A stretch of DNA of 64,000 nucleotides from Solibacillus daqui (lineage in GTDB: Bacteria > Bacillota > Bacilli > Bacillales_A > Planococcaceae). Under the pieces are notes generated by a model that had not been told where the DNA came from, made no database searches, and saw nothing but the letters and a program-made list of their open reading frames with translations. Shown in pieces: positions 54,015-62,812 of the stretch. The position numbers and the translations under genes are program-made. Every line of letters starts with the position of its first letter. Positions within the stretch are counted from its first letter, which is position 1. The stretch is taken from the NCBI RefSeq assembly GCF_028747805.1, contig NZ_CP114887.1, positions 1,667,501 to 1,731,500 on the forward strand, given 5' to 3'.

Positions 54015-55493
54015 ATGGAGATAACTTTTAAAAGCTTTTTTAGGGAAGAACTGTCAGTAAAAGAGATTCAAGAAGGTATGGCTAAAGGAGAAATAACTTC
54101 AAAAGAATTAGTAATGTATTATTTGTATAGAATAGCAAAGTATGATCAGGATGGACCAAAAATTAATTCTATGCTTGAAATAAATCCTGATGCGATATTT
54201 ATTGCAGAAGCACTAGATAATGAAAGGCAATTAAAAGGTGTAAGGGGACCTTTACATGGTATTCCAGTTGTACTCAAAGACAATATTGAAACGCATGATT
54301 CGATGCACACAAGTGCAGGAACTATTGCATTAGAAAATAATTTAGCTAATCAGGATGCATTTCTTGTAGAAAAGCTCCGAGAAGCAGGTGCTGTTATATT
54401 AGGAAAGGCAAACATGACAGAATTAGCAAATGGAATGTCCAGTGAAATGTGGGCAGGGTACAGTTCTAGAGGAGGACAAACATTAAATCCATATGGTGAT
54501 TCTAAACTTTTTGTTGGGGGCTCTAGTTCGGGGTCGGCAGTCGCAGTTGCTTCAAATTTTTCAATGTTATCTGTTGGAACTGAAACAGATGCATCAATTC
54601 TTAGTCCTGCAATTCAAAACTCGGTAGTCGGAATTAAACCCACTGTTGGTTTATTTAGTCGAAGTGGCATAATTCCTTTTACATATTCTCAGGATACTGC
54701 AGGTCCCTTTGCTAGAACCGTTGAAGATGCTGCCATTTTATTAGGCGCATTAACAGGTATTGATAAGAAAGACGTTGCTACATATAAAAGTGAGGGTAGG
54801 TTACATCAAGATTATACAAGCTATTTAATTCCGAATGGATTAAACGGTGCTAGGATTGGAATTTATAATAATGCTCCAAAAGAATATTATGAATCCGGTG
54901 AGTATGACGAACATTTATTTGAAAAAGCTATTCAAGTTTTAATTGAACAAGGTGCAACCGTTATTAAAGACATCGAGATTCCTTCTTTCCATAGAAAATG
55001 GAATTGGGGTGTAACCTTATATGAATTAAAGCATAGTCTAGATAATTATCTTTCTAAATTGCCATCTCATATGCCGGTACATTCAATTTTAGAATTAATT
55101 CAGTTTAACAAAAGTATAGAAGGAAAAGCATTGAAATATGGGCAGGACAAATTGGAAAAAAGAGTGGAATTTCCTAAAACACTAAGAAATCCTGAATATT
55201 TAAATTCAAAAATTGAAGACTTATATTTTTCTCAGGAACAAGGAATTGATTATGCATTGAAAAAGTATGAATTAGATGCAATTCTTTTCCCTTCATACAT
55301 TGGGTCTACAATTAGTGCTAAAGCTGGATATCCATCTATAGCTGTACCAGCTGGATATATGGATAATGGAAGGCCATTTGGTATAACTTTTTCGGGCACT
55401 TCCTTTAGTGAAGAAGTTTTAATAAAATTTGCATTTGCATTTGAACAAGCAACTAAGTTCAGGATGGCTCCAAAGTTGGATGAAAAGTGTTAA
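54015..55493 (+). CDS. Amidase (amidase-signature family)
   Basis: 492 residues. The Ser-cisSer-Lys triad is visible: Lys in VVLKDNIET near 91, the cis-Ser in GGSSSGSAVAVASN near 170, and the nucleophile Ser in GTETDASILSPA near 195. The second half, SAKAGYPSIAVPAGY, is typical of the peptide/aryl amidase branch rather than GatA, which has SMxxxD-type partners. No signal peptide. Hydrolyses an amide; natural substrate unknown. Ribosome site weak (aaggact), 10 bases upstream. Confidence 0.9.
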   Translation: MEITFKSFFREELSVKEIQEGMAKGEITSKELVMYYLYRIAKYDQDGPKINSMLEINPDAIFIAEALDNERQLKGVRGPLHGIPVVLKDNIETHDSMHTSAGTIALENNLANQDAFLVEKLREAGAVILGKANMTELANGMSSEMWAGYSSRGGQTLNPYGDSKLFVGGSSSGSAVAVASNFSMLSVGTETDASILSPAIQNSVVGIKPTVGLFSRSGIIPFTYSQDTAGPFARTVEDAAILLGALTGIDKKDVATYKSEGRLHQDYTSYLIPNGLNGARIGIYNNAPKEYYESGEYDEHLFEKAIQVLIEQGATVIKDIEIPSFHRKWNWGVTLYELKHSLDNYLSKLPSHMPVHSILELIQFNKSIEGKALKYGQDKLEKRVEFPKTLRNPEYLNSKIEDLYFSQEQGIDYALKKYELDAILFPSYIGSTISAKAGYPSIAVPAGYMDNGRPFGITFSGTSFSEEVLIKFAFAFEQATKFRMAPKLDEKC

Positions 55494-55589
55494 TACCTTA
55501 TCCACGTTGGGCGCGATTGTTCAATAACACTTAGATTTTCAAACGACTTTTCTACTTTTTTTAGGATAGTGAAGTATCTTCAATTAAAA

Positions 55590-55639
55590 ATTAAACAATT
55601 AACCCCGTCCTAAATTAGAACGGGGTAAGCTTGTTTAAT
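55590..55639. terminator. Bidirectional terminator
   Basis: accccgt / acggggt core stem extended by attaaacaa / ttgtttaat outside, between the convergent amidase and MCP-like genes. Confidence 0.75.
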
Positions 55640-55700
55640 CTTATAAAATTAAACAACTTTATTTTCATTTCACAATTGTATTAATTAATATTGATAAAAA

Positions 55701-56654
55701 TTAGTTTTCAATTGAATATTGCTTCACCTTGTCAACCGCATTTAAAAGCTTGACGGTCACAACATCCGATTCTTCGATATGCTGCATCAGGATGGTATTT
55801 GTTTCGTCAAAAATGGAAGTTGATCGCTTAAAATTATTAAGCACTTGTTCATTCGACTGCTTTTGTTTAGTAATTAAACTTAATAATGAGTGAATCTCAA
55901 CCTGTACATTGTCAATCATGCCTAGTAAATGATCAATTTTATCAGATGTTTCAGAAGTTGTTTTCATACCTTGTTCAACGATGTGCATATTGCGACTTGT
56001 ATTTTCCGAAACCTTTTCAATTTGTAACTGCGTGTCCTTTGTTAGACTTACAATATTTTCTGCGCTTTGTTTTGTACTTTCCGCTAATTTTCTCACTTCG
56101 TCTGCTACAACAGCAAAGCCCTTGCCATGCTCTCCAGCACGTGCAGCTTCAATTGAAGCATTTAACGCCAGTAAGTTTGTCTGGTTAGAAATCGTACTAA
56201 TGACCGTTACGATGTCCTCAATTTCCTTTGAACGAATACTTAATTCGTTCATATTATGAGCCGTTTTTTTCGATTCTTGCCCTAATTCATCAATGATTGA
56301 TTTGACGTCTGCTACGGCTTCGTGACTTTTTTGCGAAACGTCCACCATCACATTTGATACCTCAATTAAATTACTGCTTTTATTTAGCGCATCAATCGAA
56401 ATTTCATTGGATTGATGCGTACTTTGTTCTACCTGATTAAATTCCGCAAGAATATCCTTCACCATTGCACCCAATGTAAGATGCTGGCTATTTACTTTGT
56501 CATGCTGCTCAATCGCTAAAATAAGCTCTTTATGTAGTTCGTTTAAAAAAATCTGAAACGCATGATCTTTTTTATCTAATTTGGAATTTAAATCATCAAT
56601 TTTTTGCTTAAATAAATCGATATCCTCTTTTTTTGATGTGAAAATAGAAAGCAT
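55701..56654 (-). CDS. Soluble methyl-accepting chemotaxis-like protein
   Basis: 317 residues from ATG 56654, chosen for the consensus ggaggt upstream; the open frame continues to 56780 without a start signal. No membrane span and no HAMP. An N-terminal coiled coil (about 10-60) is followed by the MCP signalling domain with the conserved tip [20 protein letters not shown] and [18 protein letters not shown]. It should therefore be a cytoplasmic receptor; no PAS or globin sensor is visible. Confidence 0.9.
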   Translation of the reverse strand: MLSIFTSKKEDIDLFKQKIDDLNSKLDKKDHAFQIFLNELHKELILAIEQHDKVNSQHLTLGAMVKDILAEFNQVEQSTHQSNEISIDALNKSSNLIEVSNVMVDVSQKSHEAVADVKSIIDELGQESKKTAHNMNELSIRSKEIEDIVTVISTISNQTNLLALNASIEAARAGEHGKGFAVVADEVRKLAESTKQSAENIVSLTKDTQLQIEKVSENTSRNMHIVEQGMKTTSETSDKIDHLLGMIDNVQVEIHSLLSLITKQKQSNEQVLNNFKRSTSIFDETNTILMQHIEESDVVTVKLLNAVDKVKQYSIEN

Positions 56655-56900
56655 TGTCGTACCTCCATAAGATGTATTTACTATATATCTTTTTGGAAAA
56701 GTATAACATAAATTTCCTATAATGAGCGGATGTATAGTTAATTCATTTGAAAAAATTGTGACGAAATTAAAGTATTTCACAAATTAGCACTACTTTATTT
56801 CTATAATTGCTATTTCTTACGTACGTATTATGAATGTATAGAGCAAAATACACTAAAAAACTAATTCCATACGCTTAAAATTCGAAATTAAATAGAAAAA

Positions 56901-56934
56901 CATACAACGCTTCTTTTCACAGAAGGGCTGTATG
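56901..56934 (-). terminator. Terminator of the small lipoprotein gene
   Basis: catacaacgcttct / agaagggctgtatg with two mismatches; minus-strand side runs into tttttc. Confidence 0.6.
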
Positions 56935-56965
56935 TTTATGTATTTGATGCTTATCAAATTAACAA

Positions 56966-57352
56966 TTACTCATACCAAACCTCAAATTCGATTTCCTTTC
57001 CATTTTCAAAGATATGAATGGTTTCATATGCTTTATCTAATTTAAGGGCATAGACAATATCGTCAATTTCATCTGGTGTTTGATCGTCTTTATGAGTAAT
57101 TTGTACATTTAAAAGATTGTCCGCTGGCTCTATCTCAACAGATACTGTACCAGTCGCATTTAATAATAAATAACTCGTACCGGTTTCGCTGTAAATAAAC
57201 GACGCAAATTTATCATCTTCTGTTATATCAACTAATGATTGCACGTCCTCATTGACATTTTCAACCTTGTCAATCGTTGGACCTTTTGTTTCTTTTTCAC
57301 TACATGCCGCAAGTAATACTATGGTTGTAAGTACTAATAGCCATTTATTCAT
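56966..57352 (-). CDS. Small lipoprotein, unknown
   Basis: 128 residues from ATG 57352; a GTG nine bases earlier is possible but too near the ribosome site. Signal MNKWLLVLTTIVLL and lipobox LAAC. The mature domain of about 105 residues is acidic with a repeating strand pattern and no known motif. Surface-attached. Single gene. Confidence 0.78.
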   Translation of the reverse strand: MNKWLLVLTTIVLLAACSEKETKGPTIDKVENVNEDVQSLVDITEDDKFASFIYSETGTSYLLLNATGTVSVEIEPADNLLNVQITHKDDQTPDEIDDIVYALKLDKAYETIHIFENGKEIEFEVWYE

Positions 57353-57435
57353 TTTTGTCACCTACCTTAGCTTAACGCTACCATAACTCATTAAATACAT
57401 GCCACTATAAACCATTCAAAATCAAATAGAAAAAA

Positions 57436-57465
57436 GGCATATGAAATACAGTAATTTCATATGCC
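57436..57465 (-). terminator. Terminator of the YppG-like gene
   Basis: 12-bp perfect stem ggcatatgaaat / atttcatatgcc followed on the minus strand by tttttt. Confidence 0.85.
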
Positions 57466-57518
57466 AGGGTGAATATTGGTTTAAAAATACTTCTAGTCAG
57501 TTCATTTATTGTGTTAAA

Positions 57519-57842
57519 TTAACCTCTAAATATGCTCATAATAGAACTGAATTGTTTGATCATATTAAGGCCATTATTAATTGTCCCCATATGACCTAAA
57601 ATCGTATTTAAATGATCAGGTCTTTCTGTAGGACCTTGCATTGGCATTTGCTGATATGGCGAAAAAGGCTGCTGTCCCTGCCCATAACTATAGGGGTTTT
57701 GCGGATAAATTGGGTAATTAGAATTTCTTGGTGGTGGAAATGAATTTTGCATTTGATATCCAAATGGTTGTCTAGCAAAAGGGGGAGGCCCAAATTGCTG
57801 CCCGGGCATATACATTCTATTTTGTCGCGAATAATATGTCAA
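57519..57842 (-). CDS. yppG: YppG-like Pro/Gln-rich protein, probable spore protein
   Basis: 107 residues from TTG 57842, placed 6 bases behind ggaggtg. Residues 10-75 are very rich in Pro, Gln, Tyr and Phe (PPPFARQPFGYQ, YSYGQGQQPFSPYQQ), as in coat-associated proteins; the C-terminus HMGTINNGLNMIKQFSSIM is the conserved end of the YppG family. In B. subtilis the gene is sporulation-associated. Lies two genes from tlp. Confidence 0.7.
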   Translation of the reverse strand: MTYYSRQNRMYMPGQQFGPPPFARQPFGYQMQNSFPPPRNSNYPIYPQNPYSYGQGQQPFSPYQQMPMQGPTERPDHLNTILGHMGTINNGLNMIKQFSSIMSIFRG

Positions 57843-57985
57843 AGTGCTCACCTCCAATATAAAATAATTTTCAAAATAGTATATGTTGGTATGCTATTTC
57901 AACCTAGACGTTCAAAGGACTTTCAAATTCTAAAAAAGCAGCATAATTTTACTGTTATTCTTCTTCGTTTAAATTGTAATTAAAA

Positions 57986-58020
57986 AGCCTTCTATCTGAT
58001 GATTCTCAAGATAGAAGGCT
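57986..58020 (-). terminator. Terminator of tlp
   Basis: agccttctatct / agatagaaggct stem; minus-strand side followed by ttttta. Confidence 0.85.
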
Positions 58021-58059
58021 CTTTGTGACGCAGTTAAACAATTTTGGTCACAACGCAAG

Positions 58060-58302
58060 TTATTTATATTCATTTTTTCGGGCTTGTAATGCTTTTTTCT
58101 CCCTTAATTGCTTTTCCATTTGGGCAATTGCCGATTTGCGGTGCGCGTTTTTCTCCTCTAAATGTTCTAGTTCCTCGGGTGTTGCAAATTCCATGCTAAT
58201 TTCTGCTTCTTGAATATTTTCCTTCGTATTATTAATCATTTTCCCTACACTAAGCGCATTTTTTGATGGCTTATTAAAGGTGTCGTGTCGGTCGTTTTTC
58301 AA
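58060..58302 (-). CDS. tlp: Small acid-soluble spore protein Tlp
   Basis: 80 residues. The Tlp-family core NTKENIQEAEISMEFATPEE (about 25-44) and the charged helical C-terminus with KNAHRKSAIAQMEKQLREKK are recognisable. Tlp proteins accumulate in the spore core under sigma-G. Its presence is direct support for a spore-forming organism. Ribosome site taggagga. Confidence 0.85.
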   Translation of the reverse strand: MKNDRHDTFNKPSKNALSVGKMINNTKENIQEAEISMEFATPEELEHLEEKNAHRKSAIAQMEKQLREKKALQARKNEYK

Positions 58303-58482
58303 ATTTTTTTCCTCCTAAATGATAATTAATTTCTTTAATAGTTTGTTTTTCTTTGTAGTATTTATGCAGATAAAAAAATCTTCAATTAATTACTGTATAT
58401 GAATCTCGCTTTTTAAAATTTTGCAAAACAAATCGTAAATGTTAAAATATTCCTTTGAACTAAATGTAGAAAGGGAGAAGGC

Positions 58483-59316
58483 ATGAGAGAAATAAAACTC
58501 TATGATATTACTAAAGGCTTTTCAAAGGATAAAAAATACGTCGCGGAGATGAACGGTGAAAAAGTAGTGGTGCGCTTATTTGATAATCAGGAACGTAAAG
58601 AACGCGAATATGCGGTAATGGAAGAGGCATATGGACATGGTGTAAATTGTGGGAAGCCGATTACGATTGAGACGGGCAAAATGGTGTCATCTTTTATAGA
58701 AGGAATCGATGGGGAAGAAGCAATTCATACGCTATCCGCTCAGCAACAGTATGATCTTGGTGTTGCAGCAAGTGTAGACTTACGTAAAATTCATACGATT
58801 GAGGCGAGTGAAAATACTTGGTATGAAGGTCAGATTGCGAAATACCGCCGATACATAGCGCGCTATCAGGAACTGCCACTGAAAATTGAAGGGGATACGC
58901 AAATTATGCAGTTTATTGAGGAGCGAATCCATTTGATGAAAGACCGCCCGAGCGTACTACAGCACGATGATTTTCATTTACCGAATTTGATTGTGAATGA
59001 TGGGCACTACAACGGCGTTATTGATTTCGGTAGATTTGATTACGGTGATCCAGTGCATGATTTTATTAAGCTTGGGATGTTTAGTGCGGAACTCAGTGTG
59101 CCGTTTTGCAAAGGTTTGCTTGAGGGCTATTGTAACGGTCAGCCGAGCGCAGCGTTTTGGGAGCTTTACGCGCTCTATTTAGCGATGGGTGTGTTTTCGG
59201 CCATTGTGTGGGGGCAACTGATGGAGGATGGAGCGAATTTATTGCAGCATGCCAAACGTTTTACTGCCGACCATGATGGATTTACGCGCGTAGTGCCGAG
59301 GTGGTATCAAGAATAA
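58483..59316 (+). CDS. APH-fold phosphotransferase
   Basis: 277 residues of the aminoglycoside/choline kinase-like fold. The catalytic loop is LQHDDFHLPN (about 168-177, Brenner motif) and the metal-binding DFG is VIDFGRFDYGDP. The N-lobe has KYVAEMNGEKVVVRLF with the ATP-binding Lys replaced by Val-Arg context. Could phosphorylate an antibiotic, a sugar or a metabolite; relatives in Bacillales are mostly housekeeping with unknown substrates. Start behind gggagaagg. Confidence 0.85.
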   Translation: MREIKLYDITKGFSKDKKYVAEMNGEKVVVRLFDNQERKEREYAVMEEAYGHGVNCGKPITIETGKMVSSFIEGIDGEEAIHTLSAQQQYDLGVAASVDLRKIHTIEASENTWYEGQIAKYRRYIARYQELPLKIEGDTQIMQFIEERIHLMKDRPSVLQHDDFHLPNLIVNDGHYNGVIDFGRFDYGDPVHDFIKLGMFSAELSVPFCKGLLEGYCNGQPSAAFWELYALYLAMGVFSAIVWGQLMEDGANLLQHAKRFTADHDGFTRVVPRWYQE

Positions 59317-59415
59317 AATGGGACAAAGAGCTGATTGGAAGGAAGGGTAATTTAAATCATTTTTTGAAAACTTCATTATATTAATAAAAAAGATCGCGGA
59401 AGGATGTAATTTACA

Positions 59416-60177
59416 TTGAAAAAAGATATAAGTGCGGTGTTATTGTTGAGTGCCGTCATGTTTTCAGGGTGTAATACAGATAATGGTGGAGATAACGTAC
59501 AAAAACAAGATTTTAATGAGATATCAAGTGAACAACAAGTAACAAAAGGGGATATAATAGATGCCAAATTAATAGGATCATCTGAAAACAAAGAAGTAAA
59601 ACTATATGAAAAAGCAAATGGCGTAAAACTTGTTATGAATGGTAAGGTAAAAGACTTTAACTGGGAAAACCCTGGTGATACAGGCACTGACCCACAAGTA
59701 TTTTATAAAGATGTTACAGGTGATGGAGAGAAAGAAGCTGTTATTATTCTAAAAACAGGTAGCGGGACAGAGCTAAGTCTTTATGATATACATATCGTGG
59801 ATAAGGATTTACATGAAATAAAGGTACCAAGTTATGAGGAAATTGTTGGGAATCATATGGAGTCAAAAGTTGTAATAAAAGATGGAAATACATTAGGGAT
59901 AACAGTGAAAGCACAAGGGGAAGAACATAATTTTGATTTTGCTATTGATCCACAAACAGATTTAAAGTTAGAGCAGGATGAACTTTATTTCGGTGGTCAA
60001 GTCACTTATTTTTTAGAAAATCAAAAGATAAAATTGAATTTTGTAGGATCTGTTGGAATATACGCTTCACCAACATATGTGGTTGATATTATAGTTACCT
60101 ATGAATTCGATGACACTGAGAATGAATTTATTGTGAGTCAACTAGATGTTAAACCTGTGCAAAATAATAAAGAATAA
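59416..60177 (+). CDS. Lipoprotein, unknown
   Basis: 253 residues, TTG start. Signal with lipobox FSGC (Cys at 21) and an Asn/Gly/Asp linker. The mature part has DVTGDGEKEAVIILKTGSG near 110, an Asp-rich calcium-loop-like pattern found in many Bacillus surface lipoproteins with repeat-like beta structure. No enzymatic motif. The ribosome site (aaggatg) is somewhat far from the start. Confidence 0.78.
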   Translation: MKKDISAVLLLSAVMFSGCNTDNGGDNVQKQDFNEISSEQQVTKGDIIDAKLIGSSENKEVKLYEKANGVKLVMNGKVKDFNWENPGDTGTDPQVFYKDVTGDGEKEAVIILKTGSGTELSLYDIHIVDKDLHEIKVPSYEEIVGNHMESKVVIKDGNTLGITVKAQGEEHNFDFAIDPQTDLKLEQDELYFGGQVTYFLENQKIKLNFVGSVGIYASPTYVVDIIVTYEFDDTENEFIVSQLDVKPVQNNKE

Positions 60178-60240
60178 ACATTTCATTGGATGAAGTAATG
60201 GACAAAGTAATAATCAAGAAATCAAAGGGAGGAAAGTTAT

Positions 60241-60933
60241 TTGGGAAGATATAAAGCAATGATATTTGATTTAGATGATACCTTACTTGATAGGGATAAG
60301 GCAGTAGTTCAAATGTTTTTAGTAATTTTAGAAAAATGTTATGAAGGCGTTAATCATTCATTCAAAAACGAAATGCTACAAAAATTCAAAGAATACGATA
60401 AGAGCGTTTATGGTTACGGGGATAAAACCAAAATGTTAGAATCATTTTTTGATGAATTCCCACCTAAACATCGATTGCCTAGCGATAACATTCAGGATTT
60501 TTGGAATAATAATTTCCCTAATTGTTTTTCGATTAGCCAAGATACCCTAAAACTTTTAAATACTCTAAAAACTCAAGTAAACATTGCAATTATTACAAAT
60601 GGTGTAACTCAGAGACAGAAAGCAAAAATAATAAATACTAATTTAAATAGTTGTTTTGATATAATACTTATTTCTGAAGAAGTAGGTTTTAGCAAACCCG
60701 ACAGGCGCATATTTGAATTAGCGTTGAAAAAGCTTAATGTCCAACCAGAGGAAACTTTATTTGTTGGGGATGACCTTGAAAAGGATATAAGCGGTTGTCA
60801 AAATGTAAACATAAAGGGGATATGGTTCAATCCTCTTGGAATCGAGAATAATACCGAAATAAAACCGTATGCCGAGATTAATTCTTTAGATAGACTATTA
60901 GATTTTAAAATAATAGGTACACAATTGAAATGA
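60241..60933 (+). CDS. HAD-family phosphatase, YjjG-like
   Basis: 230 residues, TTG start behind gggaggaaag. Motif I FDLDDTLLD, motif II ITNG, motif III Lys in GFSKPDRRIF, motif IV VGDDLEKDISG. With an alpha-helical cap, as in the YjjG pyrimidine 5'-nucleotidase and related phosphatases. The nucleophile and acid/base Asp pair (DLD) is intact. Substrate probably a nucleotide or small phosphate ester. Confidence 0.9.
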   Translation: MGRYKAMIFDLDDTLLDRDKAVVQMFLVILEKCYEGVNHSFKNEMLQKFKEYDKSVYGYGDKTKMLESFFDEFPPKHRLPSDNIQDFWNNNFPNCFSISQDTLKLLNTLKTQVNIAIITNGVTQRQKAKIINTNLNSCFDIILISEEVGFSKPDRRIFELALKKLNVQPEETLFVGDDLEKDISGCQNVNIKGIWFNPLGIENNTEIKPYAEINSLDRLLDFKIIGTQLK

Positions 60934-60948
60934 TCCATTTGTGTACCT
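60915..60948 (-). terminator. Terminator of the ABC-F gene
   Basis: 10-bp perfect stem aggtacacaa / ttgtgtacct, overlapping the end of the convergent HAD gene; on the minus strand followed by tattatttta. Confidence 0.55.
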
Positions 60949-60994
60949 ACACGACAAAATTGCAAGTAGTTACCTTCTATTGCAAAACTACTAT

Positions 60995-62455
60995 TTACTT
61001 TTCCACCTCAAGAGAGATTACCTTTGTTGCAACGGATTCTACGAACGTAATATCATGCTCGACAAATAACAACGTAGGCTTAAAACGTGTAATCATTGCC
61101 TCGATTTGCTGCTGATTAAACACATCTAAATAGTTAAGCGGCTCATCCCAGACATATAGTTCGGCAGGGGATCCTAGTGATTTTGAGAATTCTACCTTTT
61201 TCTGCTGGCCATTACTCAAATGTTCGATCGCGACATTAAATTCATCACGGCCAAAGCCTAAAATGCGTAAGTTATTTAGAAATAATGTGTATTCAATATT
61301 GTGCGCATTAACAAAATCCTTGAGCATTCCAACATTATCAAAATGCTGCTGACGAATTACACTTTGCGACAATCCTTGAGGCATATAAACTTCTCCATGT
61401 ACTTCGCCCGTAAATGTACCTTGTAAAAACGATAATAGGGACGTCTTGCCGCTACCATTGGGCCCAACGATTGCTACTTGCTCACCTTGTAGCACTTCAA
61501 ACGTAAGTGGTTTGAACAGGGGCACACCGTCATAGCTTAATGTAAAATTCCTTACACGTAGCACCGGGTTACGGTGGCTGAACTGACGGTTTATCGTTAA
61601 ATCACTGATCGATTCAATATTCTTCAAGAGCTTCGTTTTTTCCTCGATTTTTTCAGTTGTACGTTTTTCGATGGCTTTGGCACGTTTATTCATACGTCTC
61701 GCAATTGCATTCCCAAATGGGTCATTGCCAGATGGTTTTTCACGTTGCGCCGCCCAATCAGATTTTTCACGCGCCGTTTTTTGCAAGCGGTCAATTTCAG
61801 ATTTTAGCGCGCGGTTTTGTTCAAGCTCAAACGCGTCTTGTAGCTGTTTTTGCTGTTCGTACGTAGTGAAATTTCCTTTATATAAAGCAATTTGACTTTT
61901 TTCAATTACTAATAGATGATCGACCACCTCATCTACAAATGCGCGGTCATGGCTAACGACAATGAAGCCTTTTTTCTTTTGTAAATACTTCGCAACAGTT
62001 GCGCGCGCTTTTCGATCTAAATGATTTGTTGGTTCATCGAGAAGGGGAAAGCGGTGTTCCTCACAAAAGAGAGCAGCCAGTAATACCTTCGTTTGCTCAC
62101 CGCCCGAAAGCTGTTCAAATGGTTGCCATAATAGTGCTTTATCAAGACCGAGCAACTGGCACTCTCGCTCAAGCTTCCACAGCTCAACAGGCGTCACTTC
62201 ATCAATCGCATAATACGTAATGTTGTTCGGATCACGGATCGTTTGTGGGAAATATACAAATTCCTCATCACTAAAAATTTCACCGCGATACGATAATTTG
62301 TTCATAAGCATGTTTAATAATGTTGTTTTACCACGACCATTGCGACCGATTAAGCCGAGCTTCCAAGATGTATCCAGCGTTAAATTGACATCGTGAAATA
62401 ACGCTTCATCTAATGTATCATAGCTAAAATGGACATGTTTGAATTCGATTGGCAT
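60995..62455 (-). CDS. ABC-F ribosomal protection protein, Lsa-like
   Basis: 486 residues from ATG 62455, behind ggaggt. Two ABC domains joined by the charged inter-domain linker (about 190-280), no membrane span. Walker A motifs GRNGRGKTT and GPNGSGKTS, signatures LSGGEQTKV and LSNGQQKKV, Walker B LLDEPTNHLD and VWDEPLNYLD. The linker sequence with EKSDWAAQREKPSGNDPFG and the N-terminal HFSYD pattern resemble Lsa-class ABC-F proteins, which displace lincosamides, streptogramin A and pleuromutilins from the ribosome. The attenuator-like leader (62586-62804) supports antibiotic-induced expression. Confidence 0.9.
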   Translation of the reverse strand: MPIEFKHVHFSYDTLDEALFHDVNLTLDTSWKLGLIGRNGRGKTTLLNMLMNKLSYRGEIFSDEEFVYFPQTIRDPNNITYYAIDEVTPVELWKLERECQLLGLDKALLWQPFEQLSGGEQTKVLLAALFCEEHRFPLLDEPTNHLDRKARATVAKYLQKKKGFIVVSHDRAFVDEVVDHLLVIEKSQIALYKGNFTTYEQQKQLQDAFELEQNRALKSEIDRLQKTAREKSDWAAQREKPSGNDPFGNAIARRMNKRAKAIEKRTTEKIEEKTKLLKNIESISDLTINRQFSHRNPVLRVRNFTLSYDGVPLFKPLTFEVLQGEQVAIVGPNGSGKTSLLSFLQGTFTGEVHGEVYMPQGLSQSVIRQQHFDNVGMLKDFVNAHNIEYTLFLNNLRILGFGRDEFNVAIEHLSNGQQKKVEFSKSLGSPAELYVWDEPLNYLDVFNQQQIEAMITRFKPTLLFVEHDITFVESVATKVISLEVEK

Positions 62456-62585
62456 ATAGCATACCTCCAAATAAATAGATAATGATTCTAAAAGTTTGAA
62501 AGTATACGCATTGACACCTTTGAAAAAAACGGGATGTTTTTTTCAAGTAGGAGGATTAAATTGAATAGTGAATAGTTTTATGCAA

Positions 62586-62685
62586 TAAAAAAATCCTCCT
62601 GAATAGTCAGAAGGATTAGTAAGTATACGTAAATAAGCCGAAAAAACGGCATTATCAAGGTATGATAAATGGGCAGACTAATCCT
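62586..62685 (-). promoter_or_regulatory. Attenuator in the ABC-F leader
   Basis: On the minus strand an intrinsic terminator (aatccttctga / tcaggaggatt, 62617-62592, 11 bp, one G-U pair, then tttttt) lies about 130 bases before the ABC-F start. A segment aggattagt (62685-62677) is exactly complementary to actaatcct (62620-62612), which covers the terminator's left arm, so it can form the competing antiterminator. Confidence 0.75.
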
Positions 62686-62711
62686 ATTTTATGTGAAAAT
62701 GCGTATACATT

Positions 62712-62747
62712 TTACGTGTAAAATAGAATTATAATTTCATCGGCCAT
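62712..62747 (-). CDS. Leader peptide (uORF) of the ABC-F gene
   Basis: An 11-codon frame, MADEIIILFYT, starts at ATG 62747, 6 bases behind aaggga, and ends 27 bases before the antiterminator arm. An overlapping shorter frame (MNGR, from 62751) is an alternative. Stalling of a drug-bound ribosome here would influence the choice between antiterminator and terminator. Confidence 0.5.
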   Translation of the reverse strand: MADEIIILFYT

Positions 62748-62775
62748 TCATCGTCCCTTCAAATTAGATAGTGCT

Positions 62776-62804
62776 ATTATGGCATGATTTTGGTGAAAAT
62801 TCAA
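62776..62804 (-). promoter_or_regulatory. Sigma-A promoter of the ABC-F gene
   Basis: Minus strand TTGAAT (62804-62799), 17-base spacer, CATAAT (62781-62776). Transcription would begin near 62769, giving a leader of about 315 bases. Confidence 0.7.
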
Positions 62805-62812
62805 ACATAATT

